From Circinella umbellata (Eukaryota > Mucoromycota > Mucoromycetes > Mucorales > Lichtheimiaceae): a DNA stretch of 64,000 nucleotides. The stretch lies in NCBI GenBank assembly GCA_025093555.1, contig JAIWNF010000003.1, positions 620,001 to 684,000 on the forward strand. The letters run 5' to 3'. Below are positions 1-11,296 of the stretch, piece by piece (position 1 is the stretch's first letter; each line of letters opens with the position of its first letter). Position numbers and translations under genes: made by a program. The notes beneath the pieces were generated by a model. The model saw only the letters and a program-made list of their open reading frames with translations. It was not told the DNA's origin and did no database searches.

Positions 1-629
1 AGAATTACAAGAGCAACAACGTAAAGAACAAGAACGATCAGATAAGGATGCTGAACAACGTGATGCATTTGTTGCTGATGCAAAGGTAAAAAAAAAACTG
101 ACAGTGTATATAGGAGGGAGAAATGGATATGGATTATTCTTTCCATTAAAATGAAACACATACCCGTTTTTTTACTTACAATGAGGCATATTAAATTGTT
201 ATTATTAGGCTGCTGAAGAAGCTAGAAAAGAAGGCAAGAAATCAGATGATAAACTTTCTGATGAAGAAACACAAGAACTTCAAGATGCACTTGCAAAATT
301 ACGTACCAAGGTGGATGTTCTTGAAGAACGTGCTCAATTAAATGAAATTAAGTTCCATCATGAAGATTATAAGGATGTAAGTTTTAGTGATATTTTTTTT
401 TATCTTTGATTTTTCGAAAAACAAAAGATATCTAATGTTATATATTATTCATTTATAGCTTATTGAAGAACTTAAGGAAGCAACACAACGTGATGCTGAT
501 AAGGCCAGTATGCGATTAGGCAAGAAACTTGAAAAGATGTTGAATGAAATTGATCGTGAATTAGATACATTAGAAAAAGAACATGTTGAACCTATTAAGG
601 AAGAAGAAAAAGAACCTAGTAAAAAATAA
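1..629 (+). CDS. mdm38: LETM1/Mdm38-family mitochondrial inner-membrane protein, C-terminal part (5' truncated by window)
   Basis: Three exons are visible: 2-85, 209-376 and 459-629 (TAA at 627-629), all phase 0 with GT-AG introns. They encode about 112 residues of highly charged coiled coil. The segments 'LSDEETQELQDALAKL', 'DYKDLIEELKEATQ' and 'MRLGKKLEKMLNEIDREL' align in order with the coiled-coil region of human LETM1 (from memory: 'DYSEDLQEIKKEL' and 'KRLTKRVQQMIGQID'). LETM1/Mdm38 proteins act in K+/H+ exchange and ribosome binding at the mitochondrial inner membrane. The protein stops shortly after the coiled coil, so the EF-hand tail of animal LETM1 is absent, as in yeast Mdm38. The membrane and ribosome-binding domains lie upstream of the window. 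Gene reality is secure; family assignment rests on the coiled coil only. Confidence 0.75.
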
Positions 630-2439
630 ATTCTTTTAGATAAATTTCTAGATTGAACAAAAATAGAGAAAAAAAATAATTGGGATTTTTTATATTTTAA
701 GTTTTAATTATAACATATTGGACCAAAAAGAGACTAGCAACGAGTATTAGTTTTAAAGTTGATAGGAGATACACCTTGATATATGGTAAATTTTAGCTAT
801 TTGGATTTTTTTTCTCTCCTTATTTAATTAAAAAAATCTGAATAGAATGAATCAAATGACTCAAAATACATTGAAAATGTTTAAACTATTTTGAGGAGAG
901 AGAAGATCAAAATTTGAAAAATGATCCTTGCTTATTACTACTTATAGTAGCTATATATTAATAACAATGACATATTTTGAATATTTTACTTCATATTTGT
1001 TCGTTTATGTTAATCAGTTGGAAATTTCCAAACGTTATACATATATAGAAGAATATTATTATACTTGTCTTTCTTTGTCTTCTTTTAATTTGATGTACCT
1101 TTTTTAGTGCTTTTATGTAGATGATATTTATATATGTGCCTCTTTACATGTTGTTTATTGATGTATCGTATTATGTTACATAGCAACAGTAAATATAATG
1201 TAACTTAGCAAATACGTAACTATAGACAAGACGGAGGAAAGTAAAGAAATCTCTCAGAACTCGATGAATTCAATGTCTGCAATGAACATCTAGCTGATTA
1301 TTCCAAGGTCACAAATGCCTCTCTACTGTTGTGAAAATAAAATTGTCAAGTTTGAATGGTTTTAAATCTAAGATGCCCCTTATTGACAACAAACATACAG
1401 GTGCAAGGTTTGTTGGGGAATATATATAATAATAATAAAATTAACTGACTTCAAATGTATACATATCAATGCAAAGGCAAAGAATATTTTTTGTCGCCCA
1501 CTATTTAATGCAAGCTAAAAAGTAGTACAGTTTTTCTTTTATGAGTTATATATAATTATATTAATTGAGTAGGTACAAAAATAACAACTGTTATATATAA
1601 TGGATCACAATAATTATTTGACTATTATTGTGATTATGTTATTATTATTATTCTTTGTGATGATAAGAAAAGGTGTCAAAGATAGAAATATTATAAATTA
1701 TTCCATTTAACTAAACAGTGTAACCTTCTGACCACAAGAAAAATAAAAAAAAAGTTTATCGTTAGATTTCTTTGTTGAAGTATATATTAGAATAAATATT
1801 TGGTTTTGATGTCAAGATAGTTTAATTGACAACTGAATGTTTTTAAATCTTTCTATTAGAATAAAAGACTATTGTTGGGGTGGGAACAGGGGAAAATATC
1901 TATCATGATGAGTTTTTAATAAGTTAAAAAAAAAAGGTCTATTCTTTTTCTTTTAGGAATCCAGATGGATGTTTCGACTTTTTCTATAATCTTTTTTTTT
2001 AATAGCGGGTCCAACAACTTTTTTAATTGGCTAGATCAAATTCTGGGTACTTGTACTACATATCATTGTACCAAAAGTGGAAATTGAACTGATGGCCCTA
2101 AAATAGGAGTGAGAGAGAGAGAGTGTATGAGAGGTGAGTGAGTGAGTGTATAAATTTGAGGGGGTAGGAGAGAGGGAGTTTACTTAGTGTGGTAGCAACT
2201 AATTTTTTTTTTCTTACCTTTCTTTTTTACTCTTTTCCCTTTCATCCGTGACATTCCTTTTAATTACCAACAAATTATCAAGCAGCTGGTTTGCTTGTAA
2301 TAATAATATCCTTCCCTTAACTCTTTCCTTTGTTTTTTTTTTTTGAAACTTGCCTTACAATATATATCATTAACGTTCCTGAAACAAAGAAAAAAGAAAC
2401 CACGCGCAAAAAAAAAAATAACTTTACATTTATACACCA
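630..2439. other. AT-rich intergenic region
   Basis: About 1.8 kb with no coding signal on either strand. It contains poly-A/T runs and a purine-rich GAGTGAGAGAGA-type tract near 2107-2165, which precedes the UPF0658 gene and may be part of its promoter. Nothing else is recognised. Confidence 0.6.
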
Positions 2440-4065
2440 ATGGTTACCGTTAACAAAATTGTAATATATATATTTTTTTTTCTGTTATCACTCTTTCCAC
2501 CTTACAGAAAAAACATATTAATTAATTAGTAATTACGAATTACCGAAAAACACTAAAATCTCATCCATTATAATTATAATCATATAGATATCCCGCATTA
2601 CAGAGACTCGCTGGTCGAAATTATATATTGGCACTGCTTCCTTACAAGCACTTATTATAATTATTTTACAAGCACTTATTTGTTCACAAAATACACTTCA
2701 AGCTAGATTACTTCCAGAACCGGAAGGAGGAGCTTTTGTTTTAGTCAATAGCAGCATAACAGATAGTGATATACCTGCTCAAGCATCTGATCGATTAGGT
2801 AGAATTATTTGGGAAAACATTGCATTTATTGGTTTTCAAGTATGGTTTTTAGTCATGGTGTTTGATGCGGTATGTATAATAATAATACTCTTTATTATAT
2901 TATTATATTAACTTGAAAAATTTCTCTATTGGATCATTTTGTTATTGGGTGGATATGTGTTTTGTTATTTATAGACCGTTTATCAAAACACCGCAGAAAT
3001 TCTAGCACTTGCTGTGTTAAATGCAATTTGTGCTATTCTTGGTGCTTTACAAGTGGTAGATGGTAATAAGTGGCTAGAACGACTTTCCAAAACAGAATAT
3101 TCAACAACGCCGCTTGAAACAGCAAGATGGCTTGAAGTTGGATTAAGTTGTGTTATTTTGATTTTTGCATGTATGATGGCCTATCTTAGTTATGAAATGT
3201 CAAGACAATTTGGTTGGAATATTTATAAAAAAATTGGTGCAGATGTACAAATGCAAAGTAAGTTTTTAATATCTTTTGTACATAAATAACTGAATACTTA
3301 TACTTTTTTATATATTTTACTATTTAGAAATGTATCGAATGTTTCAATTCTTTGTATTGGGACTAAAAATTGATGTATTTACACAATTTCTTGTATCCTT
3401 ATTTTATATCATTCAATTTGGTACCAAAGCAGAAAATGTTGTCTGGGAAACTGGTATTCAAATTGTTGTCACTGTTCTTATTTTACCTATGCTTTATTTT
3501 GCTAGAACAGCAGTAAGTAGTATTAAAGTTTATTGTTTTTTTTAAAATATATGTGTATATAAATATATAATAACATATTATTATTATTATCATTATTATT
3601 ATTAGGGAAGTACAGAAAGTTATGGTAGAATGATCACATTTATTACATTTGAAGCTATTGTTATAGTTCATTATTCATTGATTTTAAAACAAACACTTCA
3701 ACCAAATAATAGTTGGTATACTTGGATTTGTTTAGGTAAATATATATTAATCATATTTAATAATGAAATTCAAAACTAACTAATTTTATATACTATTTTA
3801 GTACTTATTGGTATTGTTCTTTGTGCTGTATGTTTAAATTTCCTTTTTTATATAATTATCTATATTATTTTATTGCATAATTTTTATTAACTTTATTTTA
3901 TATATGTATATATAATAGGGGACTGGTATTCTTGGTGGTATTTGCATGAATAATTTCGGTCGAGGACTTAAATCTTATGTACAAAGAGGAAAATTCAAAA
4001 AAACACAAGAAGATGTAGAAATGACCAAGACAAGCAATAATAATTGGCAAATTGATGAAGATTAA
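2440..4065 (+). CDS. UPF0658-type Golgi apparatus multi-pass membrane protein
   Basis: Proposed exons: 2440-2460, 2606-2869, 2975-3257, 3328-3512, 3606-3735, 3802-3827 (26 nt) and 3919-4065, giving about 351 residues. The protein has about seven hydrophobic segments. The cytosolic signature 'FGWNIYKKIGADVQMQ' followed by 'MYRMFQFFVLGLKIDVF' is what I know from the fungal UPF0658 family (S. pombe C1952.10c, C23H3.04). The function of the family is unknown; Golgi localisation is from the S. pombe proteins. The C-terminus is short, charged and cytosolic ('DVEMTKTSNNN'). Exon 1 (seven codons) is the weak point: an in-frame stop lies just upstream of exon 2, so a separate start exon is needed, and the acceptor at 2604/2606 could be read two ways. 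Confidence 0.8.
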
Positions 4066-4811
4066 ATAAGATTATTTATCATCCTTTATTATAAGAAAGA
4101 ATACGACATAGCGCATATATCAACAACAATCATCCATCCATTCATCATCTCTATATATACTACTCACTTCTACCACTACCTTTTATTATCATTTGTTCTT
4201 TCCTTTGTCAAAACCTCCTCCAATTTTTCCCAATACAATTTGTTCTTTTTCTCTCTCCCTGTCACACTTTTTACTCTATGTTACAACAACATATATACAT
4301 ATATACATTCATCCTTTCCTCTTTTTTTTTTCGCCTTTTGTGTACAGAAAGCATTTTTATCCTTCCCATCCAATTATAAATATAAAATGAAAATAACGAA
4401 AAAAAAAAAATATGTAATGTAATGTAATTAAATATCCGGATTTTTCTTTCTTTATTTTATTTTATTTTATTATTAAAGAAAAGATAAAGTTTTCCCATTC
4501 AGGTTGGACATTAGGGAAAGAAAAGAGAGAAAAGAGATAGAAAAATAAAGACATGGAAGAAGAGAAAGACAAATAGTATAGTAGTAATAAAATCAACCTT
4601 CAAATTACTATAGAAAGAAAAAGGGGGGGAAGAAGAAGTAGAGGTTTATAGAAAAGGAAAAGAGAAAAGAGAAAAGAAAAAGAAAGAGGAAAAATGATAA
4701 TAATAATAATAATAATAAAAAGTTGATATAGACGAAGGTTGTTGATGTGGTGTTTGGAAATAAGGGAAAATAACGATGAAAAACTAAAACGTAATAATAA
4801 TAATATTAAAA
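4066..4811. other. Intergenic region between convergent genes
   Basis: The 3' regions of the UPF0658 gene (+) and the septin gene (-) meet here. The first half is pyrimidine-rich on the + strand and the second half is A/G-rich (about 4500-4720). This gives open frames (4193-4422) that are low-complexity artefacts. No gene seen. Confidence 0.6.
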
Positions 4812-6589
4812 TTAGGGTGAGGATGGGTTAGAAGTAGTTCGTACAGGTGTAGCTGGAGTAGCAATACCAGGTGATACTGGAGTACCAGGTGAACCAATAG
4901 GTGTAGTAGGTTGTTGAGCAGTAGATTCCTTAATAGCTAAAAGTTGTTTAGCACGGAAAGCTTCATAATGAATTTGAGCAGTAGTTTCAATCAAATCTTG
5001 TAAATGGGTTCTTGTCAAAAAGTTACGCAAGTGAACAAATTCACAATGATTTTCATCTTCTACATTAATTACACCCCATCTTGTCTTTCTTCCCCGAACA
5101 GCTTTTCCATCAATAACTACATTTCTTTCAGAACCAACAATAGCAAATGGAATCAAATCCTATAAATATATGTAAAAAAGAAGTTTTAGTGATATAAAAG
5201 ATGAATTGATCATTTATATAAATATACATACACGAATGCTTTCATTCAAAGCAGTTTCTTGTTCATCATCTTCATCACTTTCATATGGATACAATCTAAT
5301 ATTATGGAATCCAAGTTCTGCCTTGATCTATATATATAATCCATTTAAAATTATTTCTATTTATATTACATATAGAAAAAAAATAAATTCTTACACGTTG
5401 TCTAAAAGCTTCACGTTCTTCAATTGTTAAAGAATCAGATTTAGCAATAACAGGGACAACATTGACAACTTCTGAAAGTTTCTTAAGTACAACGATATCA
5501 ATGGGTTTAAGTCTAAATAAATTATATATTAGATTTATAGAATTAAGATATTATTTCTTTAAAAAAAAAGCAACTTACGAATGACCTGAAGGAGTAAGGA
5601 AGAAAAGACAACAATGAACTCTTGAATCAGTAATATAACGATCACGTTGAGCTGTTAATTCTTTGCGAAGATAAGCAGAATGTTGATCTTTAATATACTT
5701 GACAATAGGTTCCCAACTAATAATAATAATAATAATCATTTTATAAGCATATATATAAAAAAAAGTTCCATATATTTTCATTAAAATAATAAGAGTAATT
5801 TTTTATACCAATTTTCATTATTTACTTGATCACCATAACCAGGAGTATCAACAATATTCAATTTCAAACGAACACCGTGTTCTTCAATCACTTTAGGAGA
5901 TATAAAAAAAGGGGGTAGGAAGGAGGAGTATATATAAAGTTAATATTATTTTTAGAGTTATTTTCAAAAAAAAATAAACTTACAATGAGAAACATTTTCA
6001 ATTTCGGTAGTTTGACGAGGAGGTTCATCAGAATTAAGACGACCTTTACTATCAATTAAATGAGAAGCAAAAATGGTATTAACAAGAGTTGATTTACCGA
6101 GACCTGATTGACCTATTTATATTTAAGGGGAGGGGGGGAGAGAGAGAGGAATACAGAAAAGACGATGAAAAAAGTTATTTAAGTATGAATGTTTTTATAT
6201 ATATACTCCATGGATCTACTATTCTCTTTTCAAGATGAAACTCCCTTTTTAAACTTTTATAAAACTTACCAACAACCATGACATTGAATTGAAAACCTCT
6301 TTTAAGTAATTTCTTTTCAATTTGTTGAGTGATGGTATCGAAACCAACATAACCGTTAAGTTGAGTCTATATAAAATAATAATTGTCGAAAATAAAATAT
6401 ATCTTTAGAGTCAAGATGTGTTATAGAACCATGGTATACAATTGTTCCTGGAATGAGGGTTTCCGAGAAAAAAATAAAGTAGAAGAAAAACCAGATGAAA
6501 AAAGTTTCAATGAAATAAAAAATAAAATATCTATAATATTTATTTACCTCGTTTGCTTCTACGGGATTTTGTGTAGCAGTAGCAGCCAT
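4812..6589 (-). CDS. cdc10: Septin, Cdc10 type
   Basis: Eight exons on the minus strand: 6548-6589, 6270-6366, 5984-6112, 5809-5890, 5579-5716, 5395-5512, 5232-5327 and 4812-5159, giving 349 residues. The septin GTPase domain is complete: P-loop 'GQSGLGKST' (about residue 47), G3 'DTPGYGD', G4 'AKSD', and the septin unique element '[19 protein letters not shown]' followed by '[17 protein letters not shown]'. The N-terminus '[20 protein letters not shown]' and the lack of a C-terminal coiled coil match yeast Cdc10 rather than Cdc3, Cdc11 or Cdc12. Septins form hetero-oligomeric filaments at septa and branch sites; Cdc10 is the central subunit of the octamer. The tail is a short Thr/Pro-rich segment ([17 protein letters not shown]), a possible phosphorylation region. 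Start chosen at the ATG that gives the short exon 1. Confidence 0.95.
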
Positions 6590-7559
6590 GATGAAAATGA
6601 ATTTAAAGGATTGGGGGAAAAGATGTGGGTGTGTATATGTTCAAAGAATAAAAAAAAAAGGAAAGGGGAAGGTCAAATATTAACGCGAAAAAATACGAGA
6701 AACTAAAACTAAAAAAAAAAAAGTTAGGGAATCTCTTTCCAATAATATAGCCAATAATAAGGAGGAATATTATTTCTCGTCTCTCTGTGATACATTGCTT
6801 TAATACATACTACACGTGTCTCAACTGTCATTACCTTATTTGGATCCCATGCTTAATATGTACAAGCTCCATTCCACCCCCCAAAATTCGTTTTCCAATG
6901 AAACCAAAATTCCGACTGCAATTCGGTTTTTTTCTTATGATAACAGCCTATAGTTCGCTTCTCAAGGGTGCTTTATACTTGATCTAATAACTTAACAATA
7001 AAACACAAATGAGTACTTTTATATATCTTCTACAAGTTGGAATGTTTGACAGAAAATAAATGAATGATGGATTCGGAACCAGAGCAAGAGGACTCGAGTA
7101 TGTACAAATTGCTGCTTGTGCAGAAAAATCAAAGAAACAAAAAGCGGATATACGTAATAGTAGGTAGAAATCACCTTTTTTTCTACCGCAACAAAATTCG
7201 AAGAAATGAATAATGACTTTATCGATACTGAAAAACAAAGCCTGATGAAATGTTTATTACTGTTTTGAGTTGAGCTAATAATGCTAGAGTTTAATAAGAA
7301 TCTTTATAGATTCATTTTTAAAAATTCAGGGAATAGGTGGGTATTTATAATTTTTTTGAATACGAATTTACTTTGGTCTGCGGTTGGGAATAGTATAAAG
7401 CTAAGTAAAGTTCATGAGACCTTCGCATAAGTAAAAAAAAAAAAAATAAGAAGAACAGACTGTATAATTTGAAGTATTGTGTATAAGCGAGATAATATAA
7501 TATAAAAGGGTAATGTTTCAATATAGGTAAATTTAATCATCATCAGAATCACTCTCATA
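6590..7559. other. Septin upstream region and spacer
   Basis: The promoter region of the septin gene and the gap up to the Helitron end. No coding signal. The motif CTGTATAATT occurs at 7460 and again at 7681 and 7816, on both sides of the GC-rich cluster. Confidence 0.5.
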
Positions 7560-8345
7560 CTAGCGTTTGCCTGCCTCGCTTCGCTTCGGGTCATTCAACG
7601 GAAAACACGTCGCAAGGGGGGTAAACCCCCCTTGACCCCCCAAAAAGGCGCTTCGCGCCTGGTAGCGACGATGCCCAAGGCTGTATAATTGTTTTGGGCA
7701 TTCAATCAAATAAAAAAATAAACTGTGATAGTATAGTAATACGATATCTTTACGATTGAATGATAACATTTTATTAAACGAAAAGCAAAAAAATTAAATA
7801 ATATTAATGCCATGACTGTATAATTTACTACTGTGGTAATAATATGGTGAGAATTACGTACTTTAGTTCTGTAATAATTACTGTCTTTGGTAGATAAAAA
7901 AAATTAAAAGGGAGTGGGTTATTATTCATCGATCAGAGAGTATAATATTATTCACTGACACATTAACAGGTTGTTCAAGGAATTTCTGGAATTTAACAAA
8001 AAAGGGAACAAAATATATAAAAGTTAATAAAAGTAGGGTTGGTCTTATCGAATTTTTACAAAAGTACGTAAGGGTTATTGTTGAAAGAAACATTAATAAC
8101 TTAAGATAATGGATTCAATGTGTAAAAAGTCATTATGAAAATGAAGGAGAAGGTGGAAGAGAATATTTCATGATAACCGACATTCTTTGTAATAAGGCGA
8201 TAAGCTTGCCTTTCCTAATTAGCCATTATAAACAAATTTCTGTAATCTGTAACGCGTCGAAAGGCAATGTATAGCTGATCATGCGAAAACATTTGGTCAG
8301 GAAGATATACATAAACATGTGTTAATGGTTAACCTTGCAATTAGT
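7560..8345 (-). mobile_element. Helitron remnant: Pif1-like helicase C-terminus plus Helitron-type 3' end
   Basis: On the minus strand, 8316-8233 reads without a stop as 28 codons containing 'YLPDQMFSHDQLYIAFRRVT' then 'DYRNL'. This is the motif-VI region of Pif1-like helicases of Helitron Rep-Hel proteins (compare the family pattern FSHGQLYVALSRV). A stop follows after 'FIMAN', but the same frame continues with 'RLITKNVGYHEIF', which resembles the usual C-terminal end of these proteins. About 0.5 kb further downstream on the same strand lies a GC-rich palindrome cluster (7608-7670). It is followed by a GC-rich segment ending in CTAG (7563-7560) and then T, as expected for a Helitron 3' terminus (CTRR, inserted between A and T). 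The Rep nuclease and the 5' end are missing. The helicase remnant lies 35 bp from the stop codon of the neighbouring pseudogene. Confidence 0.65.
7608..7701. repeat. GC-rich multi-hairpin cluster
   Basis: Nested inverted repeats in otherwise AT-rich DNA. Outer arms CGTCGC (7608-7613) and GCGACG (7665-7670) enclose two hairpins: AAGGGGGGT/ACCCCCCTT (7614-7633, 2-nt loop) and AGGCGC/GCGCCT (7646-7660, loop TTC). A further C6 tract at 7636-7641 could pair alternatively with the G tract. Adjacent 8-bp arms ATGCCCAA (7671-7678) and TTGGGCAT (7694-7701) form another stem, and ATTCAATC (7700-7707) pairs with GATTGAAT (7754-7761). Interpreted as the subterminal structure of a Helitron 3' end. Confidence 0.8.
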
Positions 8346-8350
8346 TTATA

Positions 8351-11239
8351 CTAACAGAAAGCAAGTTTAAGTGGAAATTTTGGTGGGAACCAAGTGGTCC
8401 TTGCCCATGTCTTACAATCAGCTTCATTTTGAGTGGTGTTCGTTTGAGATGAGGTTAGTTGTTTGATTGTTTTTCTTTTTTTAATACTTTGTAATTCAGT
8501 GATATTATGATTCATCTGCTTGAGATCCGCCACAAGTTTTTATATTGAAAAAAAAATTATATCGTATTTAACAATCTCTGCTGGAAATGAAACTTGATGC
8601 TTTACTTACTTTAACGATATTTAGACTTGAAACCACGCTTAATATTCCTCCTTCTTTGACTTCAAACAATGTTCTCGGTAATGAGATGGTGGTAACTTCA
8701 TTTATGATATAAAGTCCATTAGACCCGAGATATAATACATATACATTTGCTTCTAAATTTGCCATAATGATAAATGGAATGTATACTGGCAGCGTATTTT
8801 TATATGATTTTGGAAAACTTTCGATAAATTGATTCAGGTCCATTTTGCTTGATAATACTGTTTTAAGTTTGTCTTTATAGAATTTCGACATCCAAATATC
8901 CTTTGCTACTTCTCCTGTTGCGAAATTGGGCGTCATTTTTTCATTATCTAAACATGAGATAATTCGTAGGTCCATTTTGATATTATGACCTCTTGCCTTT
9001 ATATTTTCCGCCACGGTATCACCCCAGTGGAGTATTGTTCCGGAGCCTCGAAACAAGGTTTCGAACAATGCCCCCCAGACCTTCACTACGTAATCGGCTT
9101 CCGACAAAAGCTTAGAAGTTTTTTGATCGAAAATATAATCATCATAGAGCATAAGCTCCAATACTATTACGTAGAGCTTTTTCGTAGTACCATATTTCTC
9201 CTTCGTCTTGAACATATCGAGCTTTTCGAGGTACCTCTTGTAATACCGTCCATTGTCATTTGATGTATGTTGAATCTTCTGTTGAATTTCTGCATATTTC
9301 TGATCAATAGGTGGCGTCGTGACAGTGGGAGGAGGGAACAGGTGTTTAATTTCTTTTTGTACTTCAACAGAAAATTTGGATAATTGAGAGTTGTCGGAGT
9401 TGTCGGACAAGTCAAGTATCCTATTCATTCCCAGAGCATTGAAGTATATAGTCTTTCTATCAACCGCAGCAGTGGCTCTTCCTTCGCGGCCAGCCCAAGT
9501 TGCCACAGACTCTTCCAAACCTTCAACGCGTAAGCTATCACTTTCTTCAAAGCTGTTGATTCTACTGTTGTGGCGGGACTTGTTATTGGTTTCTTGCTCT
9601 TTCTTTTGCCTGGAGGAGAAGGATTGGCATAATGCTCTTTGGTTTCATTAATAAAAGTTACTTGATTGAACAGATTCAAACTTGCGTCTCGACGTACTGC
9701 GTCCCGCATTCCGTCCCAAAAAACCTTGGGTATCTTTATTGAGGAAATGAGGATTCCTGAGAATCTTTATTTTGAGGAGATTTATCCTGAGAATCTTGAT
9801 TCTTCATGGATTTATTCAAAACCTATATAAAAAATATTAATAAAATACACCACAAGATAACTAAGATGTCTCTCGTGTAAACGTTTTTGTTCTTAATAAA
9901 TACACTACTTGGTTGAAAACTTACACTGAAGTTATTCTCAATTATCATTTCAGACCAACTAGAGAATAATGTGTTTTGCGATTTGGTTGAAACTTTTACA
10001 GCTTCAATATACTCTTTTATTGCTGTATTTTTGTTTTCGTAAGAATAGTTTCCTTGGATAAAAAAAGATGGTAGACCATTGTTATTGAAGAAGTTTTTTT
10101 CGAGCCATTCAGTACAATTCCTAAGTTAAAGTGGAGTAATTTGACCATTAGAATTTTATTTAGCTAAAAAAAAGCTATTTATATTTACCAAGTGAGCAGT
10201 ATGATGAACTGAACTCGTTTATTATGTCTTGAAAAATGTTGGTGACTTGTAGGGATCCTCACGGTTCGATTCGGTTCGGTTTCTTAGGAGAACCGAATCG
10301 AACCGACCTTTAGTAAGAACCGAACCGAACCGAACCGTGAGGAACCGAGAAGAACCGTGAAGAACCGAGGAACCGACGATAGTCTTTTTTTTTTTAAAAA
10401 AAAAAACAGAAATCTTAAAACATAAGCACAATAAAAAACAGAAGTAATTTTTTAACTAAATTCCATTTATCATCAAAAAAAGCGAAAATACATACCTTAA
10501 GTATTGTATGTAGCTCTATTTTGAAGCGATAATATATAGTAACAGCAACTATCGAATATCTTATTTAAAGCTGCCATACTGCATGGAAGTTAGAAAATTA
10601 CTGCTGTTACATCCTTAAAATAATTAGCAAAAAGAAATAAGTAAATGAAAGCTGTCTTAAATGGAAGTAAGAAATGTATTGTTGGTAATTTATAGAAATA
10701 AATATCCATCAAAAACAGCCATTGTGTTATTGCTGTTACATCTGTAAGAGTAATTATTTTTAAAAAAATAATAGTCGTGTTAATAAAAGTTGGAGAATTA
10801 CGAATAGAAAATAATGAGCGTGTTAAATGATAGAAAAAAAGTACTGTTGTTACATTTGTGAAAGTGATTATGCAAGAAAGAAAAAGAAGGGAAAACCAGT
10901 TGCTGAGTATCTATTTTTTTTCTAATACTTATTTAAAAAAACGCATTAATAGTTTATACTAGTTTATACAAAAAAAAAGCCCTACGTTCCAAATCTTCAT
11001 ACTTTATTCTCACAATTAATGTTTTTTTTCCCATCATAATTTAAAAATCTCAAGAATTTACTAAATTATAATGTCGGTTCCGGTCAGTTCCTTCCATAGA
11101 ATCGTCTCGACTTTTCTCGGTTCGGTTCCGGTTCTTCGGTTCTCATGAGGATCCCTAGTGATTTGGTATTGTTTTTTTTTGTAGAAGAAAGTGATTTAAT
11201 ACTGAATAGAATAAAGTTCTGATTTGGGTTATTTGGCTT
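8351..11239 (-). pseudogene. Broken member of a putative Mucorales-expanded protein family of unknown function, interrupted by a hAT-like element
   Basis: Coding pieces on the minus strand, 5' to 3': 11239-11166 plus 10249-10189 (one exon split by the 908-bp element), 10120-9925, 9822 to about 9737, about 9736-9650 in another frame, about 9650-8607 in a third frame, and a last exon 8518-8351 after a perfect GTAAGT donor. The exons at 10249-10189 and 10120-9925 join to read 'RVQFIILLTWNCTEWLEKNF' and then 'IQGNYSYENKNTAIKEYIEA'. The long 3' part contains 'MDLRIISCLDNEKMTPNF' and 'KFYKDKLKTVLSSKMDLNQF'. I recognise this text style from multi-copy, uncharacterised Mucorales proteins but cannot name a domain. 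A stop after 'SSFPQ' near 9737 and two frame changes (about 9736 and 9650) indicate decay unless undetected introns bridge them. The 5' end is cut off near the repeat at 11297. Confidence 0.7.
10250..11157. mobile_element. hAT-like non-autonomous element (908 bp)
   Basis: Terminal inverted repeats TAGGGATCCTCA (left, 10250-10261) and TGAGGATCCCTA (right, ending 11157). Flanking 8-bp direct repeats are GTGACTTG (10242-10249) and GTGATTTG (11158-11165), one mismatch. A TIR starting TAGGG and an 8-bp target duplication are hAT hallmarks. The subterminal regions are packed with GAACCG/CGGTTC repeats (about 10263-10375 and 11070-11140). They include an inverted repeat GGTTCGATTCGGTTC/GAACCGAATCGAACC at about 10263-10307. 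The interior is AT-rich and has no transposase. It sits inside an exon of the minus-strand pseudogene. Confidence 0.85.
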
Positions 11240-11296
11240 TAGAGATATACAGTTTTGTTGAATAAAATATGATAATGAATTGAAATAGCTGGGTGT

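Noticed and set aside
7608..7670. Mitochondrial GC cluster or double-hairpin element transferred to the nucleus
   Set aside because: Considered because of the GC-rich hairpins in AT-rich DNA, but no mitochondrial gene sequence is adjacent and the linked helicase motif plus CTAG end fit a Helitron better.
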